A DNA stretch of 64,000 nucleotides from Coriobacteriia bacterium. GTDB taxonomy: Bacteria > Actinomycetota > Coriobacteriia > Coriobacteriales > QAMH01. The stretch is taken from assembly GCA_003149935.1 (NCBI GenBank), contig QAMH01000006.1:186001-250000 (forward strand). Reading direction: 5' to 3'. Shown piece by piece: positions 17,141-26,866 of the stretch. How positions within the stretch are numbered: the first letter of the stretch is position 1; the number at the start of each line of letters is the position of its first letter. Below the pieces are notes generated by a model. That model saw only the letters and a program-made list of their open reading frames with translations, was not told the origin of the DNA and did not search any database. Made by a program: the position numbers and the translations under genes.

Positions 17141-18274
17141 TTGAAGCTGCTGCATATTGCAGACCTTCACATCGGCAAGCGCGTCAACGGCCTGTCGATG
17201 ATCGAGGAGCAGGTTCACATCATCGACCAGCTTGTGGCGATTGCCTGTGATCAGGACGTCGCTGGCGTCCTCATCGCGGGCGACGTTTTCGATCGTCCCA
17301 TTCCCTCGCGGGAAGCACTCGAGACCTGCGAGCGTCTTTTCTTGGGTTTTTGCGAGAACGGCATCGAGGTCTTTGCCATCCCCGGCAATCACGATTCGCC
17401 CCAGCAGCTTTCGTTTTGCTCTGGTTTGCTCGGCTCTTCGGGGTTGCATATCGCCAAGGCCTTCGATGCCAATATCGATCGCTTCACGGTCGAGCAGGAT
17501 GGCGAGCGTGTCTGCATTCACCTGCTTCCCTTCGTGCGTCCAACCGACGTACGTATGGCATTGCCAGATGCAGCTGAGGAAATCGTCTCTCATGACGACG
17601 CGGTGCGTCAGGCTCTTGCCTGCGACGAGCTCGATGATGCTGCCTGCAACATCCTCGTCGCCCATCAGTTCGTCACGGCGTCGGGCGTACAGCCTACCAC
17701 GTGCGATTCCGAGATCGCGAGCGTGGGCGGTGCGGATAACGTGGATGCTTCCGCGTTCGATGCGTACGATTACGTGGCGCTTGGGCATCTGCATGGGGCC
17801 CAGCATGTCGGGCGTCCGCAGATTCGTTATGCCGGAAGTCCTCTCAAGTATTCGTTTTCCGAAACGCGTCACGAGAAGAGCGCGACCATCCTCAGCATCG
17901 AAGACGGCCGCATCGAAATCGGAACGTGCCTGCTCGAACCCCTGCATGACATGCGCGAGATTCGCGCTTCGTATGAGGAGATATGTGCGGGCGCTGATGA
18001 GGGGGACCCCCTCGATTACCTGCGTGTCACGCTTACTGACAAGAGCCTGCCCGATGCCATGGCAAAGCTCCGTGCGTTGTATCCCAACATCCTGCGTCTC
18101 GATTGGGAGCAGATCGTTGCGCCGCAATCCCGAGCGCGCGAACGTCTTGCAAACGTCAGGCAATCGAGCCCGCTCGAGCTCTTCTCCGCTTTCTACGAGC
18201 AACAGACGGGTGAGCAGCTCACATCGGACGAGCGCACGCTTGTCGAGGCGTGCATCGAGGAGGCTACACGATGA
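17141..18274 (+). CDS. sbcD: Exonuclease subunit SbcD (Mre11-type phosphoesterase)
   Basis: The 377-residue protein starts with TTG, nine bases after AAGGAG, and reads MKLLHIADLHIGK. The metal-binding phosphoesterase motifs follow in order: DLHIG, GDVFDR, GNHDSP, VAHQFV and GHLHG. With SbcC it forms the Mre11-Rad50-type nuclease that cuts hairpins and blocked DNA ends. Its TGA stop overlaps the sbcC start (ATGA), as usual for this pair. Such a nuclease is relevant to the long palindrome at 1960-2035 in the same chromosome. Confidence 0.95.
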   Translation: MKLLHIADLHIGKRVNGLSMIEEQVHIIDQLVAIACDQDVAGVLIAGDVFDRPIPSREALETCERLFLGFCENGIEVFAIPGNHDSPQQLSFCSGLLGSSGLHIAKAFDANIDRFTVEQDGERVCIHLLPFVRPTDVRMALPDAAEEIVSHDDAVRQALACDELDDAACNILVAHQFVTASGVQPTTCDSEIASVGGADNVDASAFDAYDYVALGHLHGAQHVGRPQIRYAGSPLKYSFSETRHEKSATILSIEDGRIEIGTCLLEPLHDMREIRASYEEICAGADEGDPLDYLRVTLTDKSLPDAMAKLRALYPNILRLDWEQIVAPQSRARERLANVRQSSPLELFSAFYEQQTGEQLTSDERTLVEACIEEATR

Positions 18275-21045
18275 AGCCCCTCATGCTCACCATGCAGGCA
18301 TTCGGTCCATATGCCGGGCAGGAAACCGTTGACTTTTCCGCCATAGACCACGGCCTGTTCCTCATCTGCGGGCCGACCGGCTCGGGCAAGACAAGCATCT
18401 TCGATGCCATCAAGTTCGCCTTATATGGTGTCACAAGCGATGAACTGCGTCCGGCGCGCGAGATGCGCTCAGCGCATGCTGCGGCTGACACGCTCACCTA
18501 CGTCGAGCTCGTTTTCGAACATGCCGGACGCGAGTATCGCGTGTATCGTGCCCCTGCCCAGACCCGCCCCAAGAAGCGCGGCGAGGGTCTGCGCGAGATC
18601 GGCGCGGAGGCCTCTTTCGAGGACGTCACCGGTGGTGTCTCGCTCGCGTCGCGTGATTCGGATGTTACGGATCAGGTGAGCGACCTTCTGGGAATCGATG
18701 CAGAGCAGTTCAGTCGCATCGTCATGATCTCGCAGAATGACTTTGCCGCAGTGCTCAATGCCAAGACCAAGGAACGCGAGACCTTGTTCCGCAAGATATT
18801 CGGTACGCAGCCTTATGCGCACATCCAGGAGCTCCTCGACGAGAGGCGCCGTCTGCTCGAGACGGACATGAACACTGCACGTACGGGACTCGAAGCGGAA
18901 ATTGCGCGCATTGCGCCTCCCTGTGATGATGAGCTCCTCGCCAGATACGACGAGCTCATGGCCATGTCCGACCATGCCCTGCACGCACATGAGTTCGAGG
19001 GCTTGCTCAGACTAGCACTCGATGATGAGAACGCGCGTATGGATACGCTCAAGGGAGAGCTTTCGCAGGTTCGGGAAGCCGTGGCTGCAGTCGACACCTC
19101 GCTTGGCGCGGCCGAGGCGCTCGAAAAGGCGCGCACAAGTGCCCGTGAGGCCCGTGAGTGGCTTGATGGCAACGCCGCGCGTATAGCAGATGCCGTTGCC
19201 CTGCGCGATGAGCTGGTTGCTCAGGCTCCACAGCGTGATGAGCTGCGAGCGCGCCTGCATACGCTCGATGCGTCGCTTGGTGATTACGATGCGCTTGAAA
19301 CGCAGCGCACGAGGCTCGCCACGATCGAGCGTAACCAGCATACGACGCAGGCTGCGCTCGAGAAGGCGCGTACGCAGCTCGAGCAGTCTCGCGTCAAGCT
19401 CGAGGCGGCCCTTGCGGAGCAGGCGACGCTTGCGGATATCGAAGTGCGGGCGGCGCGCCATGCGGCCATGCGTGAGCGCCTGGAGGCATCGCAGCGCGAA
19501 CTCACCGAACTAGAGGCGCTACGCAAGCGTCAGCTTGTGCTCGAAGACGAGCTGCGCGTGCGTCATGGCGAGCTTTCCCATGCGGAAGACGCGCTTGCGC
19601 ATGCGAGTGCGGAGCTGCTCGAGGCCCAGCGCCTCTATAACGCCGATCGCGCGGGTATGCTTGCCGATGCACTCGAGGAGGGCACACCCTGTCCGGTGTG
19701 TGGCTCGACCGAGCATCCGCAGCTCGCGCAGCGCAGCGCCGAGGCGCCAAGCGATGCGCAAGTTGAGCAACTTTCCGGCCAGCTTGACGAGGCACGTGTC
19801 CGTCGCGATGAATGCGCCGTCCAGGCAGCTTCGGTTTCGGCTCATGTGCAGGCCGGCCGCGATACGCTCGCCGCACGTGTCAAGGCATCTCTTGGCGAGA
19901 CGCGCGACGATCTCGAGTATGCGTTGCGTATGCAACTTAATCAGGTTGGCGGCGCACTGGAGGAGCTCGCTGCCGACGAGAGGACATGCGCCGCGGATGC
20001 AGAACGCCAACGTGAGCTTGGGACGCGGATTGCGAGCATGCGCGATGCAATTGACACGCTCGCCAAGCAAGAACATGAGCTGCAGGAGCGTATCACGCAG
20101 CTCAACCTCGAACTCGCCCAGACCCAGACGAGCTTCGAGACGCGTCTTGCGGCGCTTGCGCATCCGAGCAAAAAGGCTGCCGAGGAGGCATTGGCGGCCT
20201 TGAAAAAGCGCCTGATGCAGATGGAAGACGAGTTCGAGACTGCGCGTGCGGCAGCCGAGAAGCTCGTGCGCACGCAATCCGAGCAGGAGGCGAAGCTCAA
20301 GGCTGCCAACGAGGCGCAAGGAGAGCAGGAGAGCCCCGATCTTGCGGAGCTGCGCGAGAAGCGCACCGAGCTCGCACGACGCAGCGATGCCCTTGCGAAC
20401 GAGCTCACGTCCATGCAGACGCTCGTAGCCCGCCATGCGGATTGTCTCGCGGCTCTCGAGCAAGGCGAGAAACATGTCACGCAGCTCGAGGAGAGCTTTA
20501 CCTCCATCGACCTGCTTGCGCGCCTGGCCGCGGGCAAGCTTGCGGGCGGTCTGGGCAAGGTCGCCTTCGAGACCTTCGTACAGGGCGCTTACTTTGACCA
20601 AGTGCTGAACGCGGCAAACGAGCGCTTGCATGTCATGTCGGCAAGCCGCTACAGCCTTGCACACCGTGATGTCGGACGCAACAGGCGCTCGATCGCGGGT
20701 CTCGAAATCGACGTCCTCGATCGCTATACCGGCTCGATGCGCCCTTCCGAGACGCTTTCCGGCGGTGAGACCTTCCTTGCCTCGCTCGCGCTCGCACTCG
20801 GTCTTTCGGACGTCATCATGGCCCAGGCTGGCGGCATGTACATCGACGCGATGTTCGTGGACGAGGGCTTTGGTACACTTGACGAGGAGACCTGCCAGCT
20901 TGCCATCGAGGTGCTCGACAAGCTCAGCTCCGATGATCGCATGATCGGAATCATCAGCCACGTTCCCGATCTCAAGGAGCGCATCGCCCGTCAGATACAG
21001 GTCACGAAGACACGCTCGGGCTCCACGCTCGAACTCGTGCTCTAG
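18271..21045 (+). CDS. sbcC: Exonuclease subunit SbcC (Rad50-type ATPase)
   Basis: The 924-residue SMC-like ATPase has Walker A CGPTGSGKTSIFDAI near residue 35, long coiled coils on both sides of a zinc hook (CPVCGSTEH near residue 474), and a C-terminal head with signature LSGGETFLASLALALGLSD and Walker B MFVDEGFGTLDEE. It couples ATP hydrolysis to DNA-end opening for SbcD. It is translated from an ATG overlapping the sbcD stop. Size and domain order are normal. Confidence 0.95.
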   Translation: MKPLMLTMQAFGPYAGQETVDFSAIDHGLFLICGPTGSGKTSIFDAIKFALYGVTSDELRPAREMRSAHAAADTLTYVELVFEHAGREYRVYRAPAQTRPKKRGEGLREIGAEASFEDVTGGVSLASRDSDVTDQVSDLLGIDAEQFSRIVMISQNDFAAVLNAKTKERETLFRKIFGTQPYAHIQELLDERRRLLETDMNTARTGLEAEIARIAPPCDDELLARYDELMAMSDHALHAHEFEGLLRLALDDENARMDTLKGELSQVREAVAAVDTSLGAAEALEKARTSAREAREWLDGNAARIADAVALRDELVAQAPQRDELRARLHTLDASLGDYDALETQRTRLATIERNQHTTQAALEKARTQLEQSRVKLEAALAEQATLADIEVRAARHAAMRERLEASQRELTELEALRKRQLVLEDELRVRHGELSHAEDALAHASAELLEAQRLYNADRAGMLADALEEGTPCPVCGSTEHPQLAQRSAEAPSDAQVEQLSGQLDEARVRRDECAVQAASVSAHVQAGRDTLAARVKASLGETRDDLEYALRMQLNQVGGALEELAADERTCAADAERQRELGTRIASMRDAIDTLAKQEHELQERITQLNLELAQTQTSFETRLAALAHPSKKAAEEALAALKKRLMQMEDEFETARAAAEKLVRTQSEQEAKLKAANEAQGEQESPDLAELREKRTELARRSDALANELTSMQTLVARHADCLAALEQGEKHVTQLEESFTSIDLLARLAAGKLAGGLGKVAFETFVQGAYFDQVLNAANERLHVMSASRYSLAHRDVGRNRRSIAGLEIDVLDRYTGSMRPSETLSGGETFLASLALALGLSDVIMAQAGGMYIDAMFVDEGFGTLDEETCQLAIEVLDKLSSDDRMIGIISHVPDLKERIARQIQVTKTRSGSTLELVL

Positions 21046-21059
21046 GGGAGATATACAGC

Positions 21060-21578
21060 ATGCTCAACGTCGTCTTGTTTCAGCCCGAGATACCCGCCAA
21101 TACGGGAACCATCGGCCGCTCCTGCGTTCTCACCAACACGCGCCTGCATCTCATAGGTCCGCTCGGCTTCTCGCTCGACGATCGTATGGTGCGCCGCAGC
21201 GGCATGGGATACTGGCATGACATCGACTTAATCACTTACGATAGCTACGACGAATTCCTCGCCCAAAACCCCGATGCACGCCTCTGGATGTTCACGAAGC
21301 GTGCGGATGCGTACTACCACGAGGTTTCCTATGCGGACGGCGACTATCTCATGTTTGGTAGGGAGTCCACCGGTATTGACGATGCTGTGCTTGCGGCGCA
21401 TCCCGAGCGCTGCCTGCGCATTCCCATGATCGAGCGCGACGGGCTCTCGCCCGTCACGACGCCGGGCCCGCTCAGTGATCCGACCGATCCCGATGCCGTT
21501 TCCCTCAACCTCTCCAATGCCGCAAACATCGTTCTTTTCGAAGCGCTGCGCCAGCTCGGCTTTCCTGGTGTTATCTAG
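21060..21578 (+). CDS. trmL: tRNA (cytidine(34)-2'-O)-methyltransferase TrmL
   Basis: The 172-residue SPOUT methylase has NVVLFQPEIPANTGTIGRSC at the N-terminus, MFGRESTGI in the middle and SLNLSNAANIVLFE in the C-terminal knot. It methylates the 2'-O of the wobble base in tRNA-Leu isoacceptors. Between RIPM and SLNLSN there is an extra stretch (IERDGLSPVTTPGPLSDPTD) absent in the common short TrmL proteins, next to the SAM-binding knot. The ATG follows GGGGAG and lies 14 bases after sbcC. Confidence 0.9.
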   Translation: MLNVVLFQPEIPANTGTIGRSCVLTNTRLHLIGPLGFSLDDRMVRRSGMGYWHDIDLITYDSYDEFLAQNPDARLWMFTKRADAYYHEVSYADGDYLMFGRESTGIDDAVLAAHPERCLRIPMIERDGLSPVTTPGPLSDPTDPDAVSLNLSNAANIVLFEALRQLGFPGVI

Positions 21579-21716
21579 AAGCTGCATACGCTAGGGGAGA
21601 GCATTGGACGCGCTCACCGTTTTTCTTAACCAAAAGACTCTCCACTGAACTAAAGTAGTCAAATTGGCTCTGTCACTTTCGGCTCGGCCGTCAACATCCG
21701 GAGGAGGGGTGTCTTG

Positions 21717-23927
21717 ATGAATATCGGAATAGCGACGACGGCGTTTCTTATCCTGTTTCCCGTGCTCGTCGCTCTTGTCTTGATGTTCGTGCGCAACGAC
21801 CGTGCGCGTAGCTATATCACCGTTATAGGTGCGCTTGTCATTGCTTGCGGTAGCATCTTCTGCGCGGTGCAGTTCCTGTCGCCGGAAACCCACGTGTTTC
21901 CCGTCAGCGATACCGCCGCGATGGTCATCGATTACGTCGCGCTCGCAATCGAGCTCGTCTTGTGCCTCTACATCTTCGTCAAGGGCGTCTACTACAAGAA
22001 GCCGCTTGCCGTCGTGCTCGCCGTTATCCAGCTTGGTCTGGCGACCTATCTCGACCTCGCGGTAGCGCATGACATCACCGTTGCCAACGAGCTCTACATC
22101 GACAACTTCTCGATCATCATGGCGCTCATCATCGGTATCGTCGGCTCGGGCATCATCGTCTACGGTTTGGGCTACATGCGCGTGCATGAGGCTCATAACG
22201 ATGGCTCCGATCGTCGTAACATCTTCTTCTCGGTCATGTTCGCCTTCCTCGGCGCCATGTTCGCGATCGTCTTCTCCAACGCGCTCACCTGGATGCTTTG
22301 CGCTTGGGAGATCACCACGGTTTGCTCGTTTGCCCTCATCGGGTACACGCGTACCAAGGAGGCCATCGACAACTCCTTTTTGCAGATCACGCTCAACCTG
22401 ATTGGCGGCATCGCGTTTTCCATCGCCCTGGTCTGGGTCGGTAGCTTCTACGGCACGATGGAGCTCGACGTGTTCATTTCCACGACGCTCTCCCTGGCGT
22501 CAAGTGGCATGGCGTTCGTTACCTATGCACCTCTGCTGCTGTTCTCCCTCGCGGCATTTACCAAGGCAGCCCAGATGCCCTTCCAGAGCTGGCTGCTCGG
22601 TGCCATGGTCGCGCCCACGCCCACGTCGGCGCTGCTGCACTCATCGACCATGGTCAAGGCCGGCGTCTTCCTCCTCATCAAGATCTCTCCTTGTCTCGGC
22701 TTCACCATCCCCGGATTCCTCGTCATGACGGTCGGCATCGCGACCTTCCTGTTCTGCGCGCTTGCGGCTATCAGCCAGCCCAACGCGAAGCGCGTGCTCG
22801 CGTACTCGACGATTTCGAACCTTGGCCTCATCGTCGCCTGTGCCGGTGTCGGCACTGACGGCGCGATCTGGGCCGCCATCTTCCTACTCATCTTCCATGC
22901 GGTCGCCAAGTCTCTGCTCTTCCTATGCGTGGGCACCGCCGAGCATCACATCGGCAGTCGCAATATCGAGGACATGGACGATCTCTTCGAGCGCATGCCG
23001 CGCCTTGCCCGTCTCATGGCCATCGGCATCATGGGCATGTTCATCGCGCCCTTCGGCATGCTCGTCTCGAAATGGGCGGCATTGCAATCCTTCGCGCAGT
23101 CCGAGAACGTCATTCTGCTCGTTTTGCTCGTATTCGGATCGGCCGCGACCTTCATGTTCTGGACCAAGTGGCTTGGCAAGATCCTCGCCATCGCCAATAA
23201 CGATGCTCAGGATGTCGAGCTCACCGTCTTTCGCAGCGAGTGGGCTAGCCTTGGCCTCATGACCGTTCTCACCGTCGGCTGCTGCATCGGCTTCCCGCTC
23301 ATCTCGGTGTCCGTCGTGGCCCCGTACCTGCAGACCATGTTCGGCGTCGCCTCGAACGCCATACCCATCGGCGACCTGTGGATCATGGCGATCATCGCGC
23401 TCGTCATCGCCGTCATCTTCCTCGGCTTCTCCGGAAACACCAAGAAGCGCATCGCGCCGGTATACCTTTCGGGCGTCGGTGTGGACGAGAGCGCCCGCAC
23501 CTTCCGCAACTCCTTTAACGGGGTCAGCACCGCCACACAGCGCAACTGGTATATGAACGACATCTTCGGCGAGCGCAAGATGGTGCTTATCGGCATCGTC
23601 GTCTCCCTCACGCTCATCTTCAGCTCCTTTGCCTTCGTCGTGCAGTCGGCGGCTGCCGAGAAAGACACGCTTGTGGGAATCTCCGCGGCACATGACTCCT
23701 ACGAGGGCAGCCTGTGGGAGCAGAACAACATCGACTTCACCACCTACCAGCAATACTACGAGTACTATCGCCAGTCCTGGGAGCAGAACAAGGACGCCTT
23801 CAAGGAGATAGGCATCGAAGACATGGATGACCTCATGGATACGCTTTTCATCCAGATGTTCGTCCAGAACTCGTCTTCGGGTACGCAGGACTCCGATAGC
23901 TCGAGCAGTGAAGGGGGGAACCAATAA
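21717..23927 (+). CDS. Ech-type hydrogenase antiporter subunit A (NuoL/HyfB-like)
   Basis: The roughly 736-residue membrane protein belongs to the complex I antiporter family. It has the conserved core FTKAAQMPFQSWLLGAMVAPTPTSALLHSSTMVKAG, with the key lysine in TKAAQ, plus FHAVAKSLLFLCVG. It would translocate H+ or Na+ as part of a membrane-bound group 4 [NiFe] hydrogenase. The ATG at 21717 follows GGAGGAGGGG by seven bases; a TTG at 21714 is in frame too. A Ser/Gln-rich C-terminal tail is unusual for the family. First gene of a six-gene operon (21717-27349). Confidence 0.9.
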   Translation: MNIGIATTAFLILFPVLVALVLMFVRNDRARSYITVIGALVIACGSIFCAVQFLSPETHVFPVSDTAAMVIDYVALAIELVLCLYIFVKGVYYKKPLAVVLAVIQLGLATYLDLAVAHDITVANELYIDNFSIIMALIIGIVGSGIIVYGLGYMRVHEAHNDGSDRRNIFFSVMFAFLGAMFAIVFSNALTWMLCAWEITTVCSFALIGYTRTKEAIDNSFLQITLNLIGGIAFSIALVWVGSFYGTMELDVFISTTLSLASSGMAFVTYAPLLLFSLAAFTKAAQMPFQSWLLGAMVAPTPTSALLHSSTMVKAGVFLLIKISPCLGFTIPGFLVMTVGIATFLFCALAAISQPNAKRVLAYSTISNLGLIVACAGVGTDGAIWAAIFLLIFHAVAKSLLFLCVGTAEHHIGSRNIEDMDDLFERMPRLARLMAIGIMGMFIAPFGMLVSKWAALQSFAQSENVILLVLLVFGSAATFMFWTKWLGKILAIANNDAQDVELTVFRSEWASLGLMTVLTVGCCIGFPLISVSVVAPYLQTMFGVASNAIPIGDLWIMAIIALVIAVIFLGFSGNTKKRIAPVYLSGVGVDESARTFRNSFNGVSTATQRNWYMNDIFGERKMVLIGIVVSLTLIFSSFAFVVQSAAAEKDTLVGISAAHDSYEGSLWEQNNIDFTTYQQYYEYYRQSWEQNKDAFKEIGIEDMDDLMDTLFIQMFVQNSSSGTQDSDSSSSEGGNQ

Positions 23928-24811
23928 TGGAGATCTTTGGCTTCTCGATCTGGTCAATCATCGGCGTGCTTGCGTTCCTCATCGTCGCGCCTTTCATCGG
24001 CTGCATCCTCGCCGGCCTTGATCGCAAGATTACCGCTGGCATGCAGGGCCGTGTCGGCCCCAGGCTCCTCCAGCCCTGGTGGGATTTCCGTAAGCTGCTT
24101 GCCAAGGAGGATGCCACCGTCAACGGCGCGCAGGACCTCTACGTCTGGCTTTACCTCATCTTCATCGTGCTCTCCGGCATGGTGTTCTTCGCCGGCGGCA
24201 ACTTCCTGCTCTGCGTCTTCATCCAGACGCTTGGCGCGTTGTTCTTCATCCTCGCCGGCTACTCTTCGCGCTCTCCGTACGCAGACCTCGGTGCCGAGCG
24301 CGAGACCGTGCAGGTCATGTCCTACGAGCCCATGGTGCTGCTTGTCGCCATCGGCATGTTCCTGGCGACCGGCTCCTTCTACGTCGCCGACCTGCTCTCG
24401 GTCGAGATGCCGCTCGTGCGCTATCTGCCGCTCATCTTCATCGGCTTCCTCTATGTGCTCACCATCAAGCTGCGCAAGTCGCCGTTCGATATCTCGATGG
24501 CGCAGCACGCGCACCAGGAGATCGTCCGAGGCATCGTGACCGAGTTCTCGGGTCGCACGCTTGCCCTCGTCGAGCTCTCGCACTGGTACGAGACCATACT
24601 CTTCCTCGGATGGACGGGCATGTTCGTCATCTGGGCCGGGGGCTGGGTTGCCGCCGTGGTGGCCATCGTCGTCGCGCTTGTCATCTGGTTCTTCGAGATC
24701 TGGATTGACAATAACTTCGCTCGTTTCAAGTGGGAGACGATGCTCAAGAGCGCCTGGTGGGTCGCGTTGGTTGCCGGCACCATCAATATCGTCTACCTGC
24801 TGTTCATCTAG
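23927..24811 (+). CDS. Ech-type hydrogenase membrane subunit B (NuoH-like)
   Basis: The 294-residue protein with about eight spans has NuoH/EchB marks: DRKITAGMQGRVGPRLLQPWWDFRKLLAKE near the start and SPFDISMAQHAHQEIVRG-TEFSGRTLALVE in the middle. It forms the junction between the hydrogenase head and the ion-translocating arm. Its ATG shares one base with the stop of the preceding subunit. Confidence 0.92.
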   Translation: MEIFGFSIWSIIGVLAFLIVAPFIGCILAGLDRKITAGMQGRVGPRLLQPWWDFRKLLAKEDATVNGAQDLYVWLYLIFIVLSGMVFFAGGNFLLCVFIQTLGALFFILAGYSSRSPYADLGAERETVQVMSYEPMVLLVAIGMFLATGSFYVADLLSVEMPLVRYLPLIFIGFLYVLTIKLRKSPFDISMAQHAHQEIVRGIVTEFSGRTLALVELSHWYETILFLGWTGMFVIWAGGWVAAVVAIVVALVIWFFEIWIDNNFARFKWETMLKSAWWVALVAGTINIVYLLFI

Positions 24812-24829
24812 AATCGGGAGGTGCCAACT

Positions 24830-25363
24830 ATGTCAAACGTGGGAAAGTCACCCTGGATCATTCACTACGATGGCTCGAGCTGTAACGGTTGTGACATCGA
24901 GGTGCTCGCTGCGCTGACTCCGCTCTATGATGCGGAGCGCTTCGGCGTCGTCAACACGGGCAATCCCAAGCATGCGGATATCTTCGTCGTCACGGGTGGC
25001 ATCAATGACCAGAACGCGCCGGTCGTCAAGCAGATCTACGATCAGATGCTCGAACCCAAGGTTGTCGTTGCCTGTGGCGCATGTGCCTGTGGTGGTGGCG
25101 TCTACCAGACCTGCTACAACATTCTCGGTGGTGTCGACACCGTCATCCCCGTCGATGCCTACGTTCCCGGCTGCGCCGTCAAGCCCGAGTCGATCCTCGA
25201 TGCCGTCATCGCGGGCGTCGGGATTCTCGAGGAGAAGGCAAAGGCCATGAAGATGAATCCGGCCGACAAGGACCGAACCGACGCGCAGGCCTCGACGGGC
25301 GCGCATGCATCCGTTGCCGATGTCGATGACGTGCCCGGTGCCTCGGGTGCGGGTGTCGAGTAG
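24830..25363 (+). CDS. Ech-type hydrogenase small subunit (NuoB/EchC-like)
   Basis: The 177-residue protein carries the cysteine motifs of the proximal [4Fe-4S] cluster: SSCNGCDIE, ACGACACGGG and VPGCAVKPE. It hands electrons between the ferredoxin-like subunit and the NiFe site. The ATG at 24830 is used because GGGAGG lies about ten bases upstream; a GTG at 24821 would overlap that site. The last 35 residues, rich in Asp/Ala, extend beyond the conserved fold. Confidence 0.92.
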   Translation: MSNVGKSPWIIHYDGSSCNGCDIEVLAALTPLYDAERFGVVNTGNPKHADIFVVTGGINDQNAPVVKQIYDQMLEPKVVVACGACACGGGVYQTCYNILGGVDTVIPVDAYVPGCAVKPESILDAVIAGVGILEEKAKAMKMNPADKDRTDAQASTGAHASVADVDDVPGASGAGVE

Positions 25364-25373
25364 GAGGGTGAGC

Positions 25374-25781
25374 ATGATACTATTTCAGCCCAACGTGTTT
25401 GAGACCGTGGAACTCGATGCGCTCTTCGAAGCGGTTTCCGACTTCAAGCAGCGTGATTACCGTTTCGTGCAGATCTGCGCGACGACGCTCGAGGATTCCT
25501 GCGAGCTGCTCTATACCTTCATCGCACCCGATGCCGTTGACGGCTGCCTCACTGGTTTGACCGTGAACGTTCCCGACGGCATGCCCGTTCCCTCGATAAC
25601 CGAGCTCTATCCCGCAGCCTTCGTCTTCGAGAACGAGACGCACGATCTCTTCGGTGTCAACATTTACGGCATCAACCTGGATTTCCAGGGGGAGTTCTAC
25701 AAGGTGTCCCAGAAGTTCCCGATGAATCCGCGCGCTGCCGAAGAGCAGACCGAGACGGACAAGGAGGCCGGCAATGAGTAA
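25374..25781 (+). CDS. Ech-type hydrogenase subunit D (NuoC-like)
   Basis: The 135-residue protein begins MILFQPNVFETV and contains YRFVQICATTLED, LTGLTVNVPDG and SITELYPAAFVFENETHDLFGV, which match the 30-kDa complex I subunit family. It has no cofactor site and probably docks the large subunit. GGAGGGTGAGC precedes the ATG. The C-terminus overlaps the start of the catalytic subunit by eight bases. Confidence 0.88.
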   Translation: MILFQPNVFETVELDALFEAVSDFKQRDYRFVQICATTLEDSCELLYTFIAPDAVDGCLTGLTVNVPDGMPVPSITELYPAAFVFENETHDLFGVNIYGINLDFQGEFYKVSQKFPMNPRAAEEQTETDKEAGNE

Positions 25782-26862
25782 ACGCACCGTCGTCCCGTTC
25801 GGACCGCAGCACCCCGTCCTTCCCGAGCCCGTGCATCTGGACCTCGTCTTGGAGGACGAGACCGTCGTCAATGCCATTCCGCGCATCGGCTACGTTCATC
25901 GTGGTCTCGAGAAGCTCGTCGAGAAACGTGACTACACGCAGTTCGTCTACGTGACCGAGCGCATCTGCGGCATCTGCTCGTTCGGCCACTCGCTTGGCTA
26001 TTCCGAGTGCGTCGAGAAGCTTATGGGCATCGAAATCACCGATCGCGCTGCCTACCTGCGCGTTATCTTCCACGAGCTCTCCCGTATGCACAGCCACCTG
26101 CTGTGGCTCGGCCTGCTGGCCGATGGCTTTGGCTTCGAGGCCCTGTTCATGCATGCCTGGCGTTTGCGCGAGACCGTTCTCGACATCTTCGAGCAGGTCA
26201 CGGGCGGCCGCGTCATCTTCTCCGCCTGCGACGTGGGTGGTTTTCGCCAGGAGGTTTCCAACGAGACACTCGCCGGCATCGTGATCAAGCTCGAGAAGCT
26301 GCGCGAGGAGTACCGCAGCATCGCGAAGACCCTGCTCGAGGATTCCTCCGTCAAGAGCCGTATGGTCGGTGTCGGACACATCTCGACCGAGAAGGCCCTC
26401 GAGCTCTCGATGGTCGGTCCCTTCGCACGTGCCTCCAATGTCGCCACCGACGAGCGCCTCAACGGCATCGGCGCCTACGGCGAGCTCGCATCCTTCGAGC
26501 CCGTGCTCTCCGACGGCGGCGATTGCTACGCTCGCTGCGATGTGCGCGTGCGCGAGGTGCTGCAATCCATCGACATCATTGCCGAGCTCGTCGACAAGAT
26601 TCCCGATGGCGAGGTCATGGTGCCTGTCAAGGGTGCGCCCGAGGATGGCGCCCAGGCGATGACGACGCTCGAGCAGCCTCGTGGCCAGGCCTTCTATTAC
26701 TCGAAGGGCAACGGTACCAAGAATCTCGCCCGCATGCGCGTGCGCACGCCGACGAGTCAGAACATCGCAGGTATGGTTGCCGCGCTTTCCAACGTCGAGC
26801 TTGCTGACGTACCCATGGTCGTCCTTACGATTGACCCGTGCATCAGCTGCACTGAAAGGTAG
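25774..26862 (+). CDS. Ech-type [NiFe] hydrogenase catalytic subunit (EchE/NuoD-like)
   Basis: The 362-residue large subunit has both NiFe-binding CxxC pairs: ERICGICSFGHS near residue 63 and DPCISCTER at the very end. Both pairs are kept, so it is a true hydrogenase and not a NuoD. It ends right after the second CxxC with no extension, so no maturation protease cut should be needed, as known for Ech-type subunits. It would reduce protons with electrons from ferredoxin or oxidise H2. No hyp maturation genes lie in the window. Confidence 0.93.
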   Translation: MSKRTVVPFGPQHPVLPEPVHLDLVLEDETVVNAIPRIGYVHRGLEKLVEKRDYTQFVYVTERICGICSFGHSLGYSECVEKLMGIEITDRAAYLRVIFHELSRMHSHLLWLGLLADGFGFEALFMHAWRLRETVLDIFEQVTGGRVIFSACDVGGFRQEVSNETLAGIVIKLEKLREEYRSIAKTLLEDSSVKSRMVGVGHISTEKALELSMVGPFARASNVATDERLNGIGAYGELASFEPVLSDGGDCYARCDVRVREVLQSIDIIAELVDKIPDGEVMVPVKGAPEDGAQAMTTLEQPRGQAFYYSKGNGTKNLARMRVRTPTSQNIAGMVAALSNVELADVPMVVLTIDPCISCTER

Positions 26863-26866
26863 AGAG

